The notes: generated from the sequence alone by a model not told the origin. Shown: positions 15,793 to 23,966, numbered from the stretch's first letter. The stretch: DNA of 29,251 bases from DASWJS01 sp036397035 (GCA_036397035.1 DASWJS010000028.1:1-29251); one strand, 5' to 3'. Translations and numbers: made by a program.

Positions 15793-16592
15793 GGCGTCAT
15801 CGCGATCTCGTCGAAGATGCGCGCGGCGAGCGCGGGGTCGCCCTCGACCCGCGCGCGATCGCCCGCGCGCTCGCGCGTCCAGCGCCCGCCCACGAGGCAC
15901 AGGAACGTCTCGAAGTCGCACGCGATCGTCACGGCGGGATCCGCCGGGCGCGGCACGACCTCGCCCCGGCCGTCGGAGACGCGCACGGCGAAGGACTCGC
16001 CGGGCTCGCCGACGTCGAACGCGACCACGGTGCCGTCCGGCGGTGCGACCTCCTTGCCGATCACACGCGGCATGCCCGTGAACCCGAAGCGCTCGAACAC
16101 CAAGCGCGCGATTCCCCCGCGCAGGTGACCCGGCCTGCCGGTGGCTCGCCGGATGTCCTGTTCGTGGAAGTAGAAGTCCGACAGGCGGATGGGCATGATC
16201 CGGCCCTGCGGAACCTCGCCGACCGGAAGCATGATCGGGTCGTCCCACTGCTCCTCGGTGAGCGAGTGAATCGACCGAAGGCGCTCGCGCGTGACCCCGA
16301 CGAACTCGTCGAGCACCTCCTTGCCGCTGCGCCCGCGCCGATGCTCCACTCCCTTTTCGTTCGCGATCTGGAACGCATCGGTCGCGTGCGCGCGGTGGGA
16401 GACGTCGAGGTCGTCGGGGCTCGCCTGCCCGATCGCCGTCGCTTCGAAGTGGACCAGGTGGGAAAGGTTGTCCTTCACCGACCAGCCGGGCAGGTCGGTC
16501 GGGAGGTCCCAGTCCTCGTCGGAAAGCTGGGAGCACACCTCCTCGATCGACGAGACGGCCTGCTCGTACAGCGTTGCGAAGTCGACGTCCAC
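15789..16592 (-). CDS. Mycothiol-dependent maleylpyruvate isomerase (MDMPI/DinB) family protein
   Basis: A 267-aa protein. Residues 1-~155 resemble the DinB-like MDMPI N-terminal domain, with the metal-ligand type histidines in LSHLVHFE (H45/H48) and YFHEQDIRRATG (H143). Residues ~180-267 look like the SCP2-like C-terminal domain. Family members are often mycothiol-dependent transferases or isomerases of unknown substrate. GTG start fixed by AGGAGG 8-9 nt upstream. It is the first gene of the operon with leuB-ilvE-cimA-FAH, so a metabolic link to branched-chain synthesis or its thiol by-products is possible but not shown. Confidence 0.85.
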   Translation of the reverse strand: MDVDFATLYEQAVSSIEEVCSQLSDEDWDLPTDLPGWSVKDNLSHLVHFEATAIGQASPDDLDVSHRAHATDAFQIANEKGVEHRRGRSGKEVLDEFVGVTRERLRSIHSLTEEQWDDPIMLPVGEVPQGRIMPIRLSDFYFHEQDIRRATGRPGHLRGGIARLVFERFGFTGMPRVIGKEVAPPDGTVVAFDVGEPGESFAVRVSDGRGEVVPRPADPAVTIACDFETFLCLVGGRWTRERAGDRARVEGDPALAARIFDEIAMTP

Positions 16593-16620
16593 GGATTTCC
16601 CTCCTGTGATCGGAACCCGC

Positions 16621-16626
16621 AGTCTA
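16621..16626 (-). promoter_or_regulatory. Candidate -10 box for the MDMPI-leuB-ilvE-cimA-FAH operon
   Basis: TAGACT on the minus strand ends 28 bp before the GTG at 16592. No recognisable -35. It lies in the 160-bp divergent gap shared with the XRE-cupin gene, the natural place for a shared regulator to bind. Confidence 0.3.
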
Positions 16627-16739
16627 TCGGTCGGAACGGATGGAATCGGCCGCCAATCGTCCCCGGCGCCACCGGCGCACGAGCGGGACCGACCCTCGGC
16701 CCGGCACGGAACGGCGTGATGTGAAACCGTACAGTCGTG

Positions 16740-16745
16740 TAGTAT
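16740..16745 (+). promoter_or_regulatory. -10 box giving a leaderless mRNA for the XRE-cupin gene
   Basis: TAGTAT lies 7 nt before the ATG at 16753, so the transcript should begin at or within a base of the start codon. No Shine-Dalgarno sequence is present. The -35 is poor. Confidence 0.5.
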
Positions 16746-16752
16746 CGCGTAC

Positions 16753-17313
16753 ATGTCGAGCAACGGCCTCGTCGGCCACCGGGTGCGCTCCCTGCGCGAG
16801 GCGCGCGGGCTTTCTCTGCGGGACCTCGCCCGCCGTAGCGGCGTGAGCGCGCCGATGCTCTCCCAAGTCGAGCGAGGCGACACCTCGCCGACGCTCAGCG
16901 TCGCCACGAAGATCGCCACGGGGCTCGGCTTGTCGCTCTCGCAGCTCGTGCGCCTGGACGAGGCGCCCTCGGTCGCGGTCGTGCGGCGCGCGAAGCGGCG
17001 CAAGACCGGCCGCGGCGCGCACCGCTACGAGGAGCTGACCCCGGGCGTCCCGGGCGAGCGCGCGCTCGTCACGCTCCACACGCTGCGGGCCGGCGCCCGC
17101 ACGGGCGGCCCACCCCTGCACGCGCCGGGGAGCCGGGAGACGGCGCTCGCCCAGGCGGGGCCGCTCGTCGTGGTGATCGACGGCGAGCGCCACAAGCTTT
17201 CCGAAGGGGACGCCGTCACCTTCGACGCCGACCTGCCGCACTACTTCGAGAACCCCGGCGGCCACGACGCGATCTTCCTCGCGATCGTCACGGCCGGGCT
17301 GAGAAACCCGTAG
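16753..17313 (+). CDS. XRE-family transcriptional regulator with C-terminal cupin domain
   Basis: A 186-aa two-domain regulator. Residues ~6-62 form a helix-turn-helix (GLSLRDLARRSGVSAPMLSQ followed by VERGDTSPTLSVATKIA). Residues ~105-180 form a cupin_2 barrel (LVVVIDGERHKLSEGDAVTF, then DLPHYFENPG), which normally binds a small effector. It looks leaderless. Only 24 bp separate it from leuC, so it is co-transcribed with leuCD and divergent from the leuB operon. A role in branched-chain amino acid regulation is suggested by position alone. Confidence 0.88.
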   Translation: MSSNGLVGHRVRSLREARGLSLRDLARRSGVSAPMLSQVERGDTSPTLSVATKIATGLGLSLSQLVRLDEAPSVAVVRRAKRRKTGRGAHRYEELTPGVPGERALVTLHTLRAGARTGGPPLHAPGSRETALAQAGPLVVVIDGERHKLSEGDAVTFDADLPHYFENPGGHDAIFLAIVTAGLRNP

Positions 17314-17337
17314 GAAGGGAACCCGGAGGGGAGACCG

Positions 17338-18720
17338 ATGCCGAAGACCCTGTTCGACAAGATCTGGGAAGCGCACCTCGTCCGCGAGGACCTGCTCTAC
17401 GTCGATCTGCACCTGGTACACGAGGTCACGTCCGCGCAGGCGTTCGAGGGCCTGCGCATAGCGGGACGGAACGTCCGTCGGCCCGGCCGAACCGTCGCCA
17501 CCGCCGACCACAACGTCCCGACCGACGGCACGACGACCTCGGCCTCCATCGCCGACGCCCTGTCCCGTCTTCAGGTCGAGACGCTCGAACGCAACTGCGC
17601 CGAGTTCGGCATCCCCGTCTACTCGATGGGCTCGGCGCGCCAGGGCATCGTCCACGTGATCGGTCCGGAGCTGGGGCTCACCCAGCCCGGGCTCACGATC
17701 GTGTGCGGCGACTCGCACACCGCGACCCACGGCGCCTTCGGCGCGCTCGCGTTCGGGATCGGCACCTCGGAGGTCGAGCACGTGCTCGCCACGCAGTGCC
17801 TCGTCCAGAAGCGGCCGCGGTCGATGCGCATCTCCTACACGGGCGCGCTCGGGCACGGCGTCACCGCGAAGGACCTGATCCTGGCCACGATCGGCCGGCT
17901 GGGGACGGCCGGCGCGCAAGGCTACGTCGTGGAGTTCGCCGGTCCCCCGATCGAATCGATGACGATGGAGCAGCGCATGACCGTGTGCAACATGACGATC
18001 GAGGGAGGCGGCCGCGCGGGGATGATCGCGCCCGACGACACGACCTTCGACTACCTCAAGGGCCGCCCGGCCGCCCCGGCCGGTCCCGACTGGGACGAGG
18101 CGCTCGAGCGATGGCGCGCCCTGCCGACCGAGCCCGGGGCAGCCTTCGACCGCGAGGAGACGATCGACGCGAGCGCCATCGCGCCCATGGTGACCTGGGG
18201 CACGACGCCCGGCATGGTGACGGAGGTGACCGCGCGCGTACCCCGCCCCGCCGAGACGCGCGATCCCGAAGCGGCCGCGCGCGCGCTCGCCTACATGGGC
18301 CTTGCGGCCGGGACGCCCATGACCGAGATCGCGATCGATCGCGTGTTCATCGGCTCCTGCACGAACAGCCGGATCGAGGACCTGCGCGCGGCCGCCGGGA
18401 TGATCCGCGGGCGGCGCGTCGCGCCGAGCGTGCGGGCGATGGTGGTCCCCGGCTCGCAGGGCGTGAAGGAAGCGGCCGAGGCCCAGGGGCTCGACCACGT
18501 CTTCACCGAGGCCGGCTTCGAGTGGCGCAGCGCGGGGTGCTCGATGTGCCTGGGCATGAACCCCGACATCCTCGCCCCGGGCGAGCGCTCGGCGTCGACG
18601 TCGAACCGCAACTTCGAAGGGCGCCAGGGCGCGGGGGGCCGCACGCACTTGGTCTCGCCCGAGATGGCGGCGGCGGCGGCGATCGAGGGTAGGTTCGTGG
18701 ACATCAGGGAGTGGCGATGA
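17338..18720 (+). CDS. leuC: 3-isopropylmalate dehydratase, large subunit
   Basis: Aconitase-family [4Fe-4S] subunit of 460 aa that isomerises 2- to 3-isopropylmalate with LeuD, and probably citramalate to 3-methylmalate. The three cluster cysteines are C341 (GSCTNSR), C401 and C404 (GCSMC). VCGDSHTATHGAFG and a TSNRNFEGRQG block near 423 are conserved. The ATG follows GGAGGGGAG. Its stop overlaps the leuD start in ATGA. Confidence 0.96.
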   Translation: MPKTLFDKIWEAHLVREDLLYVDLHLVHEVTSAQAFEGLRIAGRNVRRPGRTVATADHNVPTDGTTTSASIADALSRLQVETLERNCAEFGIPVYSMGSARQGIVHVIGPELGLTQPGLTIVCGDSHTATHGAFGALAFGIGTSEVEHVLATQCLVQKRPRSMRISYTGALGHGVTAKDLILATIGRLGTAGAQGYVVEFAGPPIESMTMEQRMTVCNMTIEGGGRAGMIAPDDTTFDYLKGRPAAPAGPDWDEALERWRALPTEPGAAFDREETIDASAIAPMVTWGTTPGMVTEVTARVPRPAETRDPEAAARALAYMGLAAGTPMTEIAIDRVFIGSCTNSRIEDLRAAAGMIRGRRVAPSVRAMVVPGSQGVKEAAEAQGLDHVFTEAGFEWRSAGCSMCLGMNPDILAPGERSASTSNRNFEGRQGAGGRTHLVSPEMAAAAAIEGRFVDIREWR

Positions 18721-19277
18721 AACCGGTACGCACGATCAGCGGGGCCGTCTCGGTGCTCGACCGCGCCGACGTGGACACCGACCAGATCATCCCGAAGCAG
18801 TTCCTCAAGCGCATCGAACGCACGGGCTACGGCGAGTTCCTGTTCTACGACTGGGTGCGCTCCGGCGAGATCGCCCTGGAACCGAATCCGATCCTGGTTG
18901 CCGGGCGCAACTTCGGCAGCGGCTCCTCGCGCGAGCACGCGGTGTGGGCAATCCAGCAGTTCGGCTTCGACGCGGTCGTCGCGCCGAGCTTCAGCGACAT
19001 CTTCTACGCCAACTGCACGAAGAACGGCCTGCTGCCGGTGCGGCTCGACGAGGAGGCCGTGCGGGCGCTGATGACCGCCGGCGAGGCGACGATCGACCTG
19101 GCCTCTCAAACGGTCGCATTCGGCGGCCGCTCGGTCTCCTTCGAGATCGACCCGGACGTCAAGCACCGGCTGCTCGGCGGCCTGGACGACGTGTCGATGA
19201 CGCTCGAGCACGAAGCGGCGATCACCGCCTACGAGCGCGAGCGCGCCGTGCGCGCGGTTGCCACCACCGACCTCTAG
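18717..19277 (+). CDS. leuD: 3-isopropylmalate dehydratase, small subunit
   Basis: Swivelling-domain partner of LeuC, 186 aa. It carries DTDQIIPKQFLKRIERTGYG, the core GRNFGSGSSREHA and the FYANCTKNGLLP block typical of LeuD. I chose ATG 18717 over the in-frame GTG at 18711 because AGGGAG (18704-18709) is correctly spaced for the ATG only and the ATGA overlap with leuC matches the style of the other operons. Confidence 0.95.
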   Translation: MKPVRTISGAVSVLDRADVDTDQIIPKQFLKRIERTGYGEFLFYDWVRSGEIALEPNPILVAGRNFGSGSSREHAVWAIQQFGFDAVVAPSFSDIFYANCTKNGLLPVRLDEEAVRALMTAGEATIDLASQTVAFGGRSVSFEIDPDVKHRLLGGLDDVSMTLEHEAAITAYERERAVRAVATTDL

Positions 19278-19281
19278 CGCG

Positions 19282-21144
19282 ATGCGCGCGCACCGGCGGA
19301 CGCTCGGGACGCTGGGAGTCGCGCTCCTCGTCGTCGTCGGGCTGCAGAGCTTTCGCGTCCTGACGCCTTCGATCGCCTGGTACCTGCGCGACACGAAGCT
19401 GGTCCCCTCCACCGGGCTCATCCCCTACGCGCTCGGGCCCTTCCTGCTCGCGCTCGCGCTCCCGGCGATCGCGCGCGCGGCGGGATCGCGCCGCGTGTTC
19501 GTCGCCGCCGCCGCGACGCTCGCCGCCGCCCGAGCGGCCGAGCAGCTCGTGCGCGACCCGGCGGTGGACTTGTGGGTCTCCATGGCGGCCGTCGTCGCGT
19601 TCCTGTGGCTGCTGCCCCTGACGGCGCTGCGGGACGCCCGCTCCTTCGGCATCGGCCTCACGCTCGGCCTGGCGATCGACACCGCGGTGCGCGGGCTCGG
19701 CAACACGCTCGACCTGTCCTGGATGACGAGCCCGTGGGCGAGCGTCCTCGCCGTGGCCCTCGCACTCGCAACCGGCGCCGTGCTCCTGGCCTCCCGCGAG
19801 CACGGCGAGCCGGCGAAGGCGAGCCCCGCGTGGCTCGGCATCGGCGCGATCCTGTTCGCCCAGATGCTCGTCCTGCAGAACACCGGATGGGTCTCGGCGG
19901 TGAGCGGCGCGACCGAGGACCAGGCGCTGCTCGTCGTGGCGGTCGGGAACGTCTGCGCCGTGCTCGCCGCGGCCTCCATGCCGGCCGTGACCCGGTACGC
20001 GCGGGCCGCGCCGGTCGTGGGGGGCCTCCTGCTGGCGATCGCGCTGCTGGCGGCGACCGCCGGGTCGAGCGCGGCGTGGCTCCTCGTCATCGGCGGCCTC
20101 GCCGGCGGCGGGGCGCTGATCGAAGCGCTCTTCGCGACCGAAGGCGAGCCGCGGCTCGCGCGCGCGGCGACCTGGATGGGGCTCGGCATGCTGTCCTTCG
20201 TCGTGCTCGCGCTGATCTACTACCTGACCCTTGACGTCGCGCTGCCGCTCAGCCAGGACGCCACGCGCCTGACCGCCGCCGGGATCGTCGTCGCGACCTC
20301 GATCGCGCTCCTTCGTCGCGCGGCGAAGCACCCCGCTCGCCCCGTCGGCACGCTCGCGCCGCTGATTGCCGCGGCGCTGGTCCTCGTGCCGGTCCTGGCG
20401 ATGGCCGGCGAGGACGAGCCGGCGCAGGCGCCCCCGACCGGGCTCGTGCGCGTCATGACCTACAACGTCCACTCGGCCTACGACACCGCCGGCGTGCAGG
20501 ACCCGGAGGGGATCGCCCGCGCGATCGAGGCGGCGGCCCCGGACGTCGTCGGCTTGCAGGAGGTCAGTCGCGGCTGGCTGATCGACGGCTCGACGGACCT
20601 GCTCACGTGGCTGAGCGACCGGCTCGGGATGCCCTACACCGCGTTCCTGGGCACGGCCGACCCCGTGTGGGGCAACGCGATCGTCAGCCGCTACCCGATC
20701 CTGACGGCGAGCACCGGCTTCCTGCCCGCGGAGGGCACGTTGCTTCGCCGCGGCTACCTGAGCGTCGTCGTCGACCCGCTGGGCGCGCAGCCGATCCGCG
20801 TCATCGACACGCACCTGCACCACCTGGCCGACGACCTCACGCGGGTGCACCTGCTGCAGGTCGCCGCGCTGCTGGACGGCTGGGGCGAGAGCGGGCGCAC
20901 CGTGCTCGTCGGCGACTTCAACGCCGAACCCGGGACGCCCGAGATCGCGGCGATCCTGCGTGCCGGCTTCGCCGACGCCTGGGCCAGGGGCAGGGGCGCG
21001 GGCCTAACCGCGAACGCGGCGAAGCCCGACGTGCGCATCGACTACGTCTTCCATACGCCCGATCTCCGCGCGCTCGAAGCCAGGGTGATCGAAAGCACCG
21101 CGTCGGATCACTTCGGCGTGGTGGCGACGCTGAACGTCGCCTGA
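19282..21144 (+). CDS. Polytopic membrane protein with C-terminal endonuclease/exonuclease/phosphatase (EEP) domain
   Basis: A 620-aa protein. Residues ~10-385 contain about ten to twelve hydrophobic segments. Residues ~390-620 form an EEP (DNase I-like) phosphodiesterase domain with RVMTYNVHSAYD, DVVGLQEV (catalytic Glu), the central WGNAIVSRYPI, TVLVGDFNAEPGTPE (Asp/Asn), IDYVF and ASDHFGVVATL (catalytic Asp-His). The layout recalls eukaryotic PGAP2IP/Cwh43 and bacterial membrane-linked EEP proteins acting on phospholipid or glycolipid headgroups; the substrate here is unknown. It begins 4 bp after leuD, so transcription is probably shared. Its last 141 bp overlap the convergent dacA-type gene. 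Confidence 0.85.
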   Translation: MRAHRRTLGTLGVALLVVVGLQSFRVLTPSIAWYLRDTKLVPSTGLIPYALGPFLLALALPAIARAAGSRRVFVAAAATLAAARAAEQLVRDPAVDLWVSMAAVVAFLWLLPLTALRDARSFGIGLTLGLAIDTAVRGLGNTLDLSWMTSPWASVLAVALALATGAVLLASREHGEPAKASPAWLGIGAILFAQMLVLQNTGWVSAVSGATEDQALLVVAVGNVCAVLAAASMPAVTRYARAAPVVGGLLLAIALLAATAGSSAAWLLVIGGLAGGGALIEALFATEGEPRLARAATWMGLGMLSFVVLALIYYLTLDVALPLSQDATRLTAAGIVVATSIALLRRAAKHPARPVGTLAPLIAAALVLVPVLAMAGEDEPAQAPPTGLVRVMTYNVHSAYDTAGVQDPEGIARAIEAAAPDVVGLQEVSRGWLIDGSTDLLTWLSDRLGMPYTAFLGTADPVWGNAIVSRYPILTASTGFLPAEGTLLRRGYLSVVVDPLGAQPIRVIDTHLHHLADDLTRVHLLQVAALLDGWGESGRTVLVGDFNAEPGTPEIAAILRAGFADAWARGRGAGLTANAAKPDVRIDYVFHTPDLRALEARVIESTASDHFGVVATLNVA

Positions 21145-22224
21145 GCGCCGCGGGACCGCCCGGGCTCGCGCGCGCTTGTCCGCCGCGCGCACGCGCGCGC
21201 CGAACAGCATCAGCCCGAGCGCGATGACGAGCCGCCCGAGCCGAAACCCGCCCGGCTCGGGCGAGCGCTCCGCGGGCGCAGGCGTCGTCGCGGGGACCTC
21301 GGGCGCGAACGGCTCGGCGTCGACGACGACCGTCGCGGGAGCCGCCGGCGGCTCCTCGTCGGCGGACGGCGCCGCGCGCGGCGCCGGGGCGAGCACGAAC
21401 GCGAGGTCGATCAGTCGCTTCGCCGTGCCGAACGGGTCGGCGGAGTCCAGCACCACGGCGAGCCGCGTCGCGCCGTCGCGTGTCGCAGCGGCCACGATGG
21501 TGTTGCCCGACTCGGTCGTGAAGCCGGTCTTGACCCCGACCGCGCTCGGGTCGAGGCGGAGGTAGTCGTTGATGTTGGCGAACGTGGCGCGCGTCCCGTC
21601 GGTCCAGGGCGTCTGGTAGGTGCTCTGCCGGATGATGCGGCTCAGCCACGGGTCGGCCAGCACCGCCGCCCCGATCAGCGCCAGGTCGCGCGCCGTCGAC
21701 AGTTGCCTCGGGTGGTGCAAGCCGCTCGCGTTGCGAACGGTGGTCTCGCGCGCGCCGAGCCGGTGCGCGAGCTTCTGCGCGCGGCGCGCGAATGCTCGCT
21801 CGGTCCCGGCGACGTGCTCGGCCACCGCGGCCGCCGCGCCGTTCGAGGACGACATGAGCATCCCGTGCATGACGTCCTCGCCGCTGAAGGTGGCATGGGC
21901 GCGCCAGCCGATGCGGTCGTAGGGCGTCGTCGCCGCCGGGCGCGAGAACCGGATCGGCGTCTCGGGACCGATTTCGCGCACCGCCACCAGCGCGGTGAGC
22001 ATCTTGATCAAGCTCGCCGGCGGGAGCCGGCGGGTCGCCCGCCGGCCCCACAGCTCCCGGTCGTGGTCGACGTCGTAGATCAGGGCGGCGCGGGGCGGCG
22101 CCGAACCGAGCGCCTCCCGCACCTGCGCGGAGGTCGGCCCGCGAACCGGTCCTGCCGCCACCGGCAGCGCGACGAGGCCGGACAGGAAGCCGGCCACGGC
22201 CACGGCGACGCACGTCGGGCGCAC
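21004..22224 (-). CDS. D-alanyl-D-alanine carboxypeptidase (S11, PBP5/6 type)
   Basis: A 406-aa low-molecular-weight penicillin-binding protein trimming the terminal D-Ala of peptidoglycan outside the membrane. An N-terminal signal peptide (VAVAVAGFLSGLVALPVAA) is followed by catalytic SLIK (S71/K74), SSN (126-128) and KTG (232-234). After a Pro/Ala-rich linker (~280-325) a hydrophobic anchor spans ~328-345. A 60-residue basic tail follows, of which residues ~361-406 are encoded antisense to the EEP gene. GTG start without a Shine-Dalgarno; a -10 box 7 nt upstream suggests a leaderless mRNA. Confidence 0.92.
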   Translation of the reverse strand: MRPTCVAVAVAGFLSGLVALPVAAGPVRGPTSAQVREALGSAPPRAALIYDVDHDRELWGRRATRRLPPASLIKMLTALVAVREIGPETPIRFSRPAATTPYDRIGWRAHATFSGEDVMHGMLMSSSNGAAAAVAEHVAGTERAFARRAQKLAHRLGARETTVRNASGLHHPRQLSTARDLALIGAAVLADPWLSRIIRQSTYQTPWTDGTRATFANINDYLRLDPSAVGVKTGFTTESGNTIVAAATRDGATRLAVVLDSADPFGTAKRLIDLAFVLAPAPRAAPSADEEPPAAPATVVVDAEPFAPEVPATTPAPAERSPEPGGFRLGRLVIALGLMLFGARVRAADKRARARAVPRRSGDVQRRHHAEVIRRGAFDHPGFERAEIGRMEDVVDAHVGLRRVRG

Positions 22225-22231
22225 GCGAAAA

Positions 22232-22237
22232 ACACTA
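22232..22237 (-). promoter_or_regulatory. -10 box giving a leaderless mRNA for the carboxypeptidase gene
   Basis: TAGTGT on the minus strand, identical to the hup -10, is 7 nt before the GTG start. No ribosome-binding site lies between. The -35 is not convincing. Confidence 0.45.
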
Positions 22238-22267
22238 CGGGCACCTTCCGCACGTTCCGGGCATCCT

Positions 22268-22306
22268 GGTCGGTCCGGCTGGTCGGTCCGGCTGGTCGGC
22301 CCGGCT
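22268..22306. repeat. Three tandem copies of a 13-bp unit
   Basis: GGTCGGTCCGGCT occurs twice (22268-22280, 22281-22293), then once with a single change (GGTCGGCCCGGCT, 22294-22306). It lies between the leuA stop and the carboxypeptidase promoter. Confidence 0.85.
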
Positions 22307-22313
22307 CAGGCCC

Positions 22314-23849
22314 TCACGGCGTGGGCTCGGCGGGACGGCGAGCGCCGGCGTGGCGGGCGCTCCGGTTGAGCGCGTTGAGGAAGGCGCGCGCGCTCGCCTC
22401 GACGATGTCGGTGGCCAAGCCCCGCCCCGCGTAGCGTTCCTCGCCGATCTGGAGCATCACGCTCACGTCGCCGAGCGCCTCGGCCCCTTCGGTCACCGCC
22501 GCGATGTGGAAGCTCGCGAGGCTCGCCTCGATGCCGGTCGCGCGCAGGATCGCGCCGTAGACCGCGTCCACCATCCCGTCGCCCATCGCCGACTCGGTGA
22601 CCGTCTCGCCGTCGCGCGCGATCTTCACCGTCGCGGTCGGCGCCAGCTCGGTCCCGCCCGCCACCTGGAGCGACTCCAGCCGGTAGACCTCCTCGACGCT
22701 CTTGATCTCGTCGGCGACGATCGCCTCCAGGTCCTTGTCGGTGATCTGGATCTTGCGGTCGACCAGCTCCTTGAAGCGCGTGAAGGCGCGGTTCAGCTCG
22801 TCGGCGCCGAGCTGGAAGCCCATCTCCTCCAGCGTCTTGGCGAAGGCGTGACGCCCCGAGTGCTTGCCGAGCACGATCGTGCCGCCCTCGACCCCGATGT
22901 CCTCGGCCTCGATGATCTCGTAGGTGAGCCGGTCCTGGAGCACGCCGTGCTGGTGGATCCCCGACTCGTGCCGGAACGCGTTCTCCCCCACGATCGCCTT
23001 GTTGCGCTGCACCTGGTAGCCGGTCAGCATCGTCACGAGCCGCGACGTCCGCGCGATCTCGCGCGTGTTCACGCCGGTCTCGACGTTCAGCAGGTCGCGC
23101 CGGGTCGCGATCGCCATCACGACTTCCTCCAGCGAGCAGTTCCCCGCCCGCTCCCCGATCCCGTTGACCGCGACCTCCACCTGGCGAGCGCCGCGCCGCA
23201 CCGCCTCCAGCGAGTTCGACACCGCGAGCCCGAGGTCGTTGTGGCAGTGCACGCTCAGGGTCACCCCGGCGAGCGCCGGCACGCGCTCGTAGCACTCGGC
23301 CAGCAGATCGCCGAAGTCGAACGGGATCGCGTAGCCGACCGTGTCGGGCACGTTGATCGTCGTCGCCCCGGCGGCGATCGTCGCCTCGATGATCCGGCAC
23401 AGGAAGTCGGCGTCGGTCCGGGTCGCGTCCTGCGGCGAGAACTCGACGTCCTCGGTGTAGGACTTCGCGCGCTCCACGCCCGCGACGGCCTGGGCGACGA
23501 TCTCGTCCTCGGTCGCGTGCAGCATGTACTTGCGGTGGATGTCGCTCGTCGACAGGAACACGTGGATGCGGTTGCTCGGCGCGTGCCGAACCGCCTCCCA
23601 GGCGCGGTCGATGTCGGCGTCCACGCACCGGGCGAGCGCGGCGACCGTCGGGCCTTTCACCTGCTCGGCGATGGCCGACACCGCTTCGAAGTCCCCGACC
23701 GAGGTGATCGGGAAGCCCGCCTCGATGATGTCCACGTTCAGGCGGGCGAGCTGCTCGGCGACCTCGAGCTTCTCTTTGACGTTCAGGTTGATGCCCGGCG
23801 ACTGCTCGCCGTCCCGCAACGTCGTGTCGAAGATCCGTACCCGGTCCAT
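22314..23849 (-). CDS. leuA: 2-isopropylmalate synthase
   Basis: Committed enzyme of leucine synthesis (2-oxoisovalerate + acetyl-CoA), 511 aa, matching the shorter bacterial LeuA type. It has IFDTTLRDGEQSPGINL, SVHCHNDLGLAVSNS (metal-binding HxH), the Gly-rich NGIGERAGNCSLEEVVM and ESGIHQHGVL in the linker region. The C-terminal ~120 residues form the leucine-sensing regulatory domain. The last ~15 residues are a Pro/Arg-rich extension. ATG start follows an AGGGAAGGGGAAA purine tract. Expression is probably attenuated through the leader at 23881-23958, and the enzyme should also be feedback-inhibited by leucine. Confidence 0.96.
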   Translation of the reverse strand: MDRVRIFDTTLRDGEQSPGINLNVKEKLEVAEQLARLNVDIIEAGFPITSVGDFEAVSAIAEQVKGPTVAALARCVDADIDRAWEAVRHAPSNRIHVFLSTSDIHRKYMLHATEDEIVAQAVAGVERAKSYTEDVEFSPQDATRTDADFLCRIIEATIAAGATTINVPDTVGYAIPFDFGDLLAECYERVPALAGVTLSVHCHNDLGLAVSNSLEAVRRGARQVEVAVNGIGERAGNCSLEEVVMAIATRRDLLNVETGVNTREIARTSRLVTMLTGYQVQRNKAIVGENAFRHESGIHQHGVLQDRLTYEIIEAEDIGVEGGTIVLGKHSGRHAFAKTLEEMGFQLGADELNRAFTRFKELVDRKIQITDKDLEAIVADEIKSVEEVYRLESLQVAGGTELAPTATVKIARDGETVTESAMGDGMVDAVYGAILRATGIEASLASFHIAAVTEGAEALGDVSVMLQIGEERYAGRGLATDIVEASARAFLNALNRSARHAGARRPAEPTP

Positions 23850-23880
23850 CGCGTTTCCCCTTCCCTCGGTTCCCCCAACG

Positions 23881-23906
23881 AAAAACCCTCCGCGGATGCG
23901 AAGGGT
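23881..23906 (-). terminator. Attenuator terminator of leuA
   Basis: On the minus strand, a 9-bp stem (ACCCTTCGC / GCGGAGGGT, one T-G wobble) with loop ATCC is followed by TTTTT, in the leader 31 bp before the leuA ATG. A GC-rich hairpin (23909-23933) lies just upstream, directly after the leader-peptide stop codon. An intrinsic terminator in front of its own gene is the mark of attenuation. Confidence 0.8.
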
Positions 23907-23908
23907 CG

Positions 23909-23933
23909 GCGCGCGCAGTCCTGGTGCGCGCGC
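23909..23933 (-). promoter_or_regulatory. GC-alternating hairpin in the leuA leader
   Basis: Arms of alternating GC (8 bp, 23909-23916 with 23926-23933) enclose a 9-nt loop between the leader-peptide stop codon and the terminator. A ribosome halted on the Leu codons or on the stop codon would cover different parts of it. Which pairing is the antiterminator cannot be settled by eye. Confidence 0.5.
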
Positions 23934-23934
23934 G

Positions 23935-23958
23935 CTAGGTAAGAAGCAGGTTCCTCAT
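23935..23958 (-). CDS. leuL: Leucine leader peptide (MRNLLLT)
   Basis: A 7-codon ORF on the minus strand, ATG AGG AAC CTG CTT CTT ACC TAG, with three consecutive Leu codons. It lies between the leuA promoter and an intrinsic terminator. The ATG is 8 nt after the -10 box, so the peptide is translated from a leaderless start. Ribosome stalling at the Leu codons under leucine shortage would favour read-through into leuA. Leucine leader peptides upstream of leuA are known in actinobacteria. Confidence 0.8.
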   Translation of the reverse strand: MRNLLLT

Positions 23959-23966
23959 CGGGCGCA

